Assembly (NCBI GenBank): GCA_021790495.1
Contig: JAJYGZ010000172.1
Location: 1 to 8,115 of the forward strand
Direction of reading: 5' to 3'
DNA from: Actinomycetes bacterium
GTDB lineage: Bacteria; Actinomycetota; Acidimicrobiia; Acidimicrobiales; Acidimicrobiaceae
Length of the DNA stretch: 8,115 bases
Shown here one piece after another: positions 6,096 to 8,115 of the stretch; within the stretch, counting starts at the first letter, position 1, and every line of letters starts with the position of its first letter. The notes beneath the pieces are model-generated. The model saw only the letters and a program-made list of their open reading frames with translations, did no database searches and was not told where the DNA came from. Made by a program: the position numbers and the translations under genes.

Positions 6096-6401
6096 CTACT
6101 TGCTGATCTCAAGCACCTTAACCAGGGCGTACTTCTGCCGATGTCCGTAACGGCGCCGGTTGTTGGACTTTGAGCGGTACTTGAAACCCTGGATCTTCGG
6201 CCCTTTGATAAAACCGACAATCTCGCCCTTGACGGATGCTGCGGCCGCGCCCGGACCACTCAATACGGTAGCTTCGTCAACCACCAGGATTGGAGCTAGG
6301 TCGACAGCGTCGCCAACTAGTCCTCCCAGAAGTTCGAGCCGGACCGATTGGCCCACCGTGACTTTTTCCTGTTTGCCGCCAGAGCTAATTACTGCATACA
6401 T
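6096..6401 (-). CDS. rplU: 50S ribosomal protein L21
   Basis: Large-subunit protein L21, which binds 23S rRNA. The 101-residue product has the standard length and motifs: MYAVISSGGKQ at 1-11, a central beta-rich part, the IKGPKIQGFKYRSKSN segment at about 65-80, and the basic RRRYGHRQKY signature at 82-91 used for rRNA binding. The start is the ATG at 6401. An AGGA lies 10 bases upstream (6412-6415), a rather long spacing, but the N-terminus of the family begins exactly here. It lies 23 bases after the stop codon of the RNase E/G gene and 32 bases before rpmA. The short gap leaves no room for an L21 autoregulatory leader of the kind known in some Firmicutes, so expression probably depends on readthrough from the RNase gene or on an upstream promoter outside this window. 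Confidence 0.97.
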   Translation of the reverse strand: MYAVISSGGKQEKVTVGQSVRLELLGGLVGDAVDLAPILVVDEATVLSGPGAAAASVKGEIVGFIKGPKIQGFKYRSKSNNRRRYGHRQKYALVKVLEISK

Positions 6402-6424
6402 AGGTGCTACATCCTAGCGACTTG

Positions 6425-8115
6425 TCAGATCACCTCGACATCCAAGAACACCATTCCTCTTCCTTTACAGGTAGGACAGGTATCAGAGAGCGCCTCCACT
6501 AAACCTTCGGACACGCGTTGACGGGTCATTTCGACTAGTCCGAGCGCCGACATCTCAAATACCTGGGTCTTGGTCTTGTCTCGCGAAAGCGCTTCCTTGA
6601 GGGCTTTCATGACGTCTTCTTTGTTTGCTTCGACAGTCATGTCGATAAAGTCAATCACAATGATTCCGCCAATGTCCCTAAGGCGAAGTTGGCGCGCAAT
6701 TTCGTCGGCGGCCTCAAGATTATTGGCGTGAATCGTCTCCTCAAGGGACACCGTCCCAACGTTCTTTCCGGTGTTGACGTCAATTACCGTGAGCGCCTCA
6801 GCGCGATCGATAATCAATGAGCCACCAGATGCCAGCCAAACTTTACGATCCATCGCCTTGTGAAGCTGCTCATGTACGTGATGGAGTTCGAAGATCGGCA
6901 ATCCTTGTTCGACCGGATCGTAATACTCGACCCGATCGGCAAGCTCGGGAGAGATGCTTGCCACGTAGGAATAAACCTCCTCGTAGATAGCACGATCGTC
7001 GATAACCACGCCACGATAGTTCCGATTGAACTCCTCACGAATGACGCGAACCGCAACGTTCGGCTCGGAGTAGAGCAAGGTCGGAGCATGAGCCGTCTTG
7101 GCATTGGTCTCGATCGCGTTCCACATCTCCAAAAGTTGCGCGATATCTCGCCCAAGCTCATCGGCGTTCGCGCCTTCAGCGGCGGTACGCACGATAACTC
7201 CGAAACCATCGGGCTTTAGCTCTCCCAATATTCTTCGCAGTCGGCGCCGCTCGTCATCCGGCAGGCGCTTGGAGATCCCATAACTATCGGAATTTGGCAC
7301 CAACACGACGAAGCGGCCAGGCAGAGAGACTTCCTGGGTGAGGCGCGCACCCTTGGTTCCAATCGGATTCTTGGTAACTTGGCAAAGCACGACTTGGCGC
7401 GGCCGAAGCAGATGCTCGATCCGCACCTCGCGACCGCCTTGCTCGGTAAGGTCATCGCGGTCGTATCGAACGTCTCCCCTATATAAGACCGCGTTCTTGG
7501 TGGTACCAATATCAACGAACGCCGCCTCCATGCCGGCAAGGACATTGGTCACTCGACCGAGGTATATGTTTCCGTCAATCTGGTTCGGATCCACTCCGAT
7601 GCGCGAGACGTAGTGCTCAATAAGGGTACGGCCCTCAAGCACCGCGATCTGGACGAAATCGTCGGCCTTATGCACGCACATAAGGTACCTGCCCAGAGGG
7701 CGGCCGTTGCGAGATCTCCCGATACGTTGATTCGCGCGCCGTGCTGACCTCGCGTCGCCGCGCGTCTCGTTGGCAAGCTGCGCGTCCACGCTGTATCGCA
7801 CCGGCTCGGCGTCACCATTGGAGCGAGACCTCGGGGCGCGACGACGCCTAGGTTGGGGTGGCGGTCCGCTGGGCTGGGCAACGTGCGCGGAATCCCCGGT
7901 GTCTGCTGGGCGGTTAAATCTCGGAAGATGCGGCCTAAGAACCTTGGAGTCCCCCACTTGAGGAGCTCGATCTATTTCTTCGGGGGATCGACGGACCGGG
8001 GCCTGGGATCCACCATCGGCGTTGGGCTCGACGGGGCGAGGGGACAAAGATCCCTCGCGCCCGATATTTTGCACACCGTTGGCTGATCGTTGCCCTCCAC
8101 CGCGCGAGCGGCGTC
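6425..8115 (-). CDS. rne: Ribonuclease E/G family endoribonuclease (5' end beyond right edge)
   Basis: A single-strand-specific endoribonuclease for rRNA maturation and mRNA decay. The frame is open to the right edge with 13 further codons before the GTG at 8074, and these are Arg/Gly-rich, so the true start is probably outside. Numbering from the GTG at 8074: a disordered Arg/Pro-rich extension (1-125), an S1 domain (about 165-250, with GNIYLGRVTNVL at 168-179), a 5'-sensor VRT at 295-297, catalytic Asp432 in IDVNTG and Asp475 in VIDFIDM, and the zinc-link CPTC at 533-536. The 43-residue spacing between the two Asp and the 58 residues to the first Cys equal those of E. coli RNase E (D303, D346, C404). 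The protein stops 13 residues after the second zinc-link Cys, so there is no C-terminal scaffold; any interaction region must be N-terminal, as in some actinobacterial enzymes. RNase G would be the alternative name, but the N-terminal extension favours the E/G hybrid type. Confidence 0.93.
   Translation of the reverse strand, partial: RRSRGGGQRSANGVQNIGREGSLSPRPVEPNADGGSQAPVRRSPEEIDRAPQVGDSKVLRPHLPRFNRPADTGDSAHVAQPSGPPPQPRRRRAPRSRSNGDAEPVRYSVDAQLANETRGDARSARRANQRIGRSRNGRPLGRYLMCVHKADDFVQIAVLEGRTLIEHYVSRIGVDPNQIDGNIYLGRVTNVLAGMEAAFVDIGTTKNAVLYRGDVRYDRDDLTEQGGREVRIEHLLRPRQVVLCQVTKNPIGTKGARLTQEVSLPGRFVVLVPNSDSYGISKRLPDDERRRLRRILGELKPDGFGVIVRTAAEGANADELGRDIAQLLEMWNAIETNAKTAHAPTLLYSEPNVAVRVIREEFNRNYRGVVIDDRAIYEEVYSYVASISPELADRVEYYDPVEQGLPIFELHHVHEQLHKAMDRKVWLASGGSLIIDRAEALTVIDVNTGKNVGTVSLEETIHANNLEAADEIARQLRLRDIGGIIVIDFIDMTVEANKEDVMKALKEALSRDKTKTQVFEMSALGLVEMTRQRVSEGLVEALSDTCPTCKGRGMVFLDVEVI

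Overview
The window reads as a chromosomal housekeeping region of an actinomycete (Actinomycetota). All eight recognisable genes lie on the minus strand, so transcription runs from high to low coordinates: RNase E/G (open at the right edge), rplU (L21), rpmA (L27), obgE (GTPase with an OCT domain), proB, proA, a MoxR-type AAA+ ATPase, and a CoxE-like VWA-domain protein (open at the left edge). This order matches the rne-rplU-rpmA-obg-proB-proA-MoxR-VWA order I recall from Mycobacterium and relatives. Base composition looks moderately GC-rich (mid-50s percent by eye, not counted) and several genes use GTG or TTG starts. A moderate-GC lineage such as Acidimicrobiia is possible, but that is inference.

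Right part (5731-8115): RNase E/G, L21 and L27 are packed with gaps of only 23 and 32 bases, as in one transcript for RNA processing and large-subunit assembly. The 87-base gap between rpmA and obgE carries a hairpin that looks like a rho-independent terminator or attenuator, ending about 20 bases before the obgE start. It could lower or tune readthrough into obgE, whose product is a ribosome-associated assembly GTPase.

Middle (4022-4449): 428 bases between obgE and proB hold no convincing gene. They contain several inverted repeats, the strongest a perfect 10-bp arm pair 62 bases apart that extends through a bulge. Two of the hairpins discussed in this window, at 4148-4169 and 5751-5777, contain a G-U pair that forms only in minus-strand RNA. 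This stretch may be a structured leader of proB or an unannotated RNA, and it is the least explained part of the window.

Left part (1-4021): proB and proA encode the first two steps of proline synthesis from glutamate. The MoxR ATPase gene follows with no gap, its longest reading frame overlapping the end of proA by 29 bases, and is itself tightly coupled to the VWA gene. MoxR and VWA proteins act together as a AAA+ chaperone pair in characterised systems; the target of this pair is not known from the sequence. No RNA genes, mobile elements or CRISPR arrays were seen.
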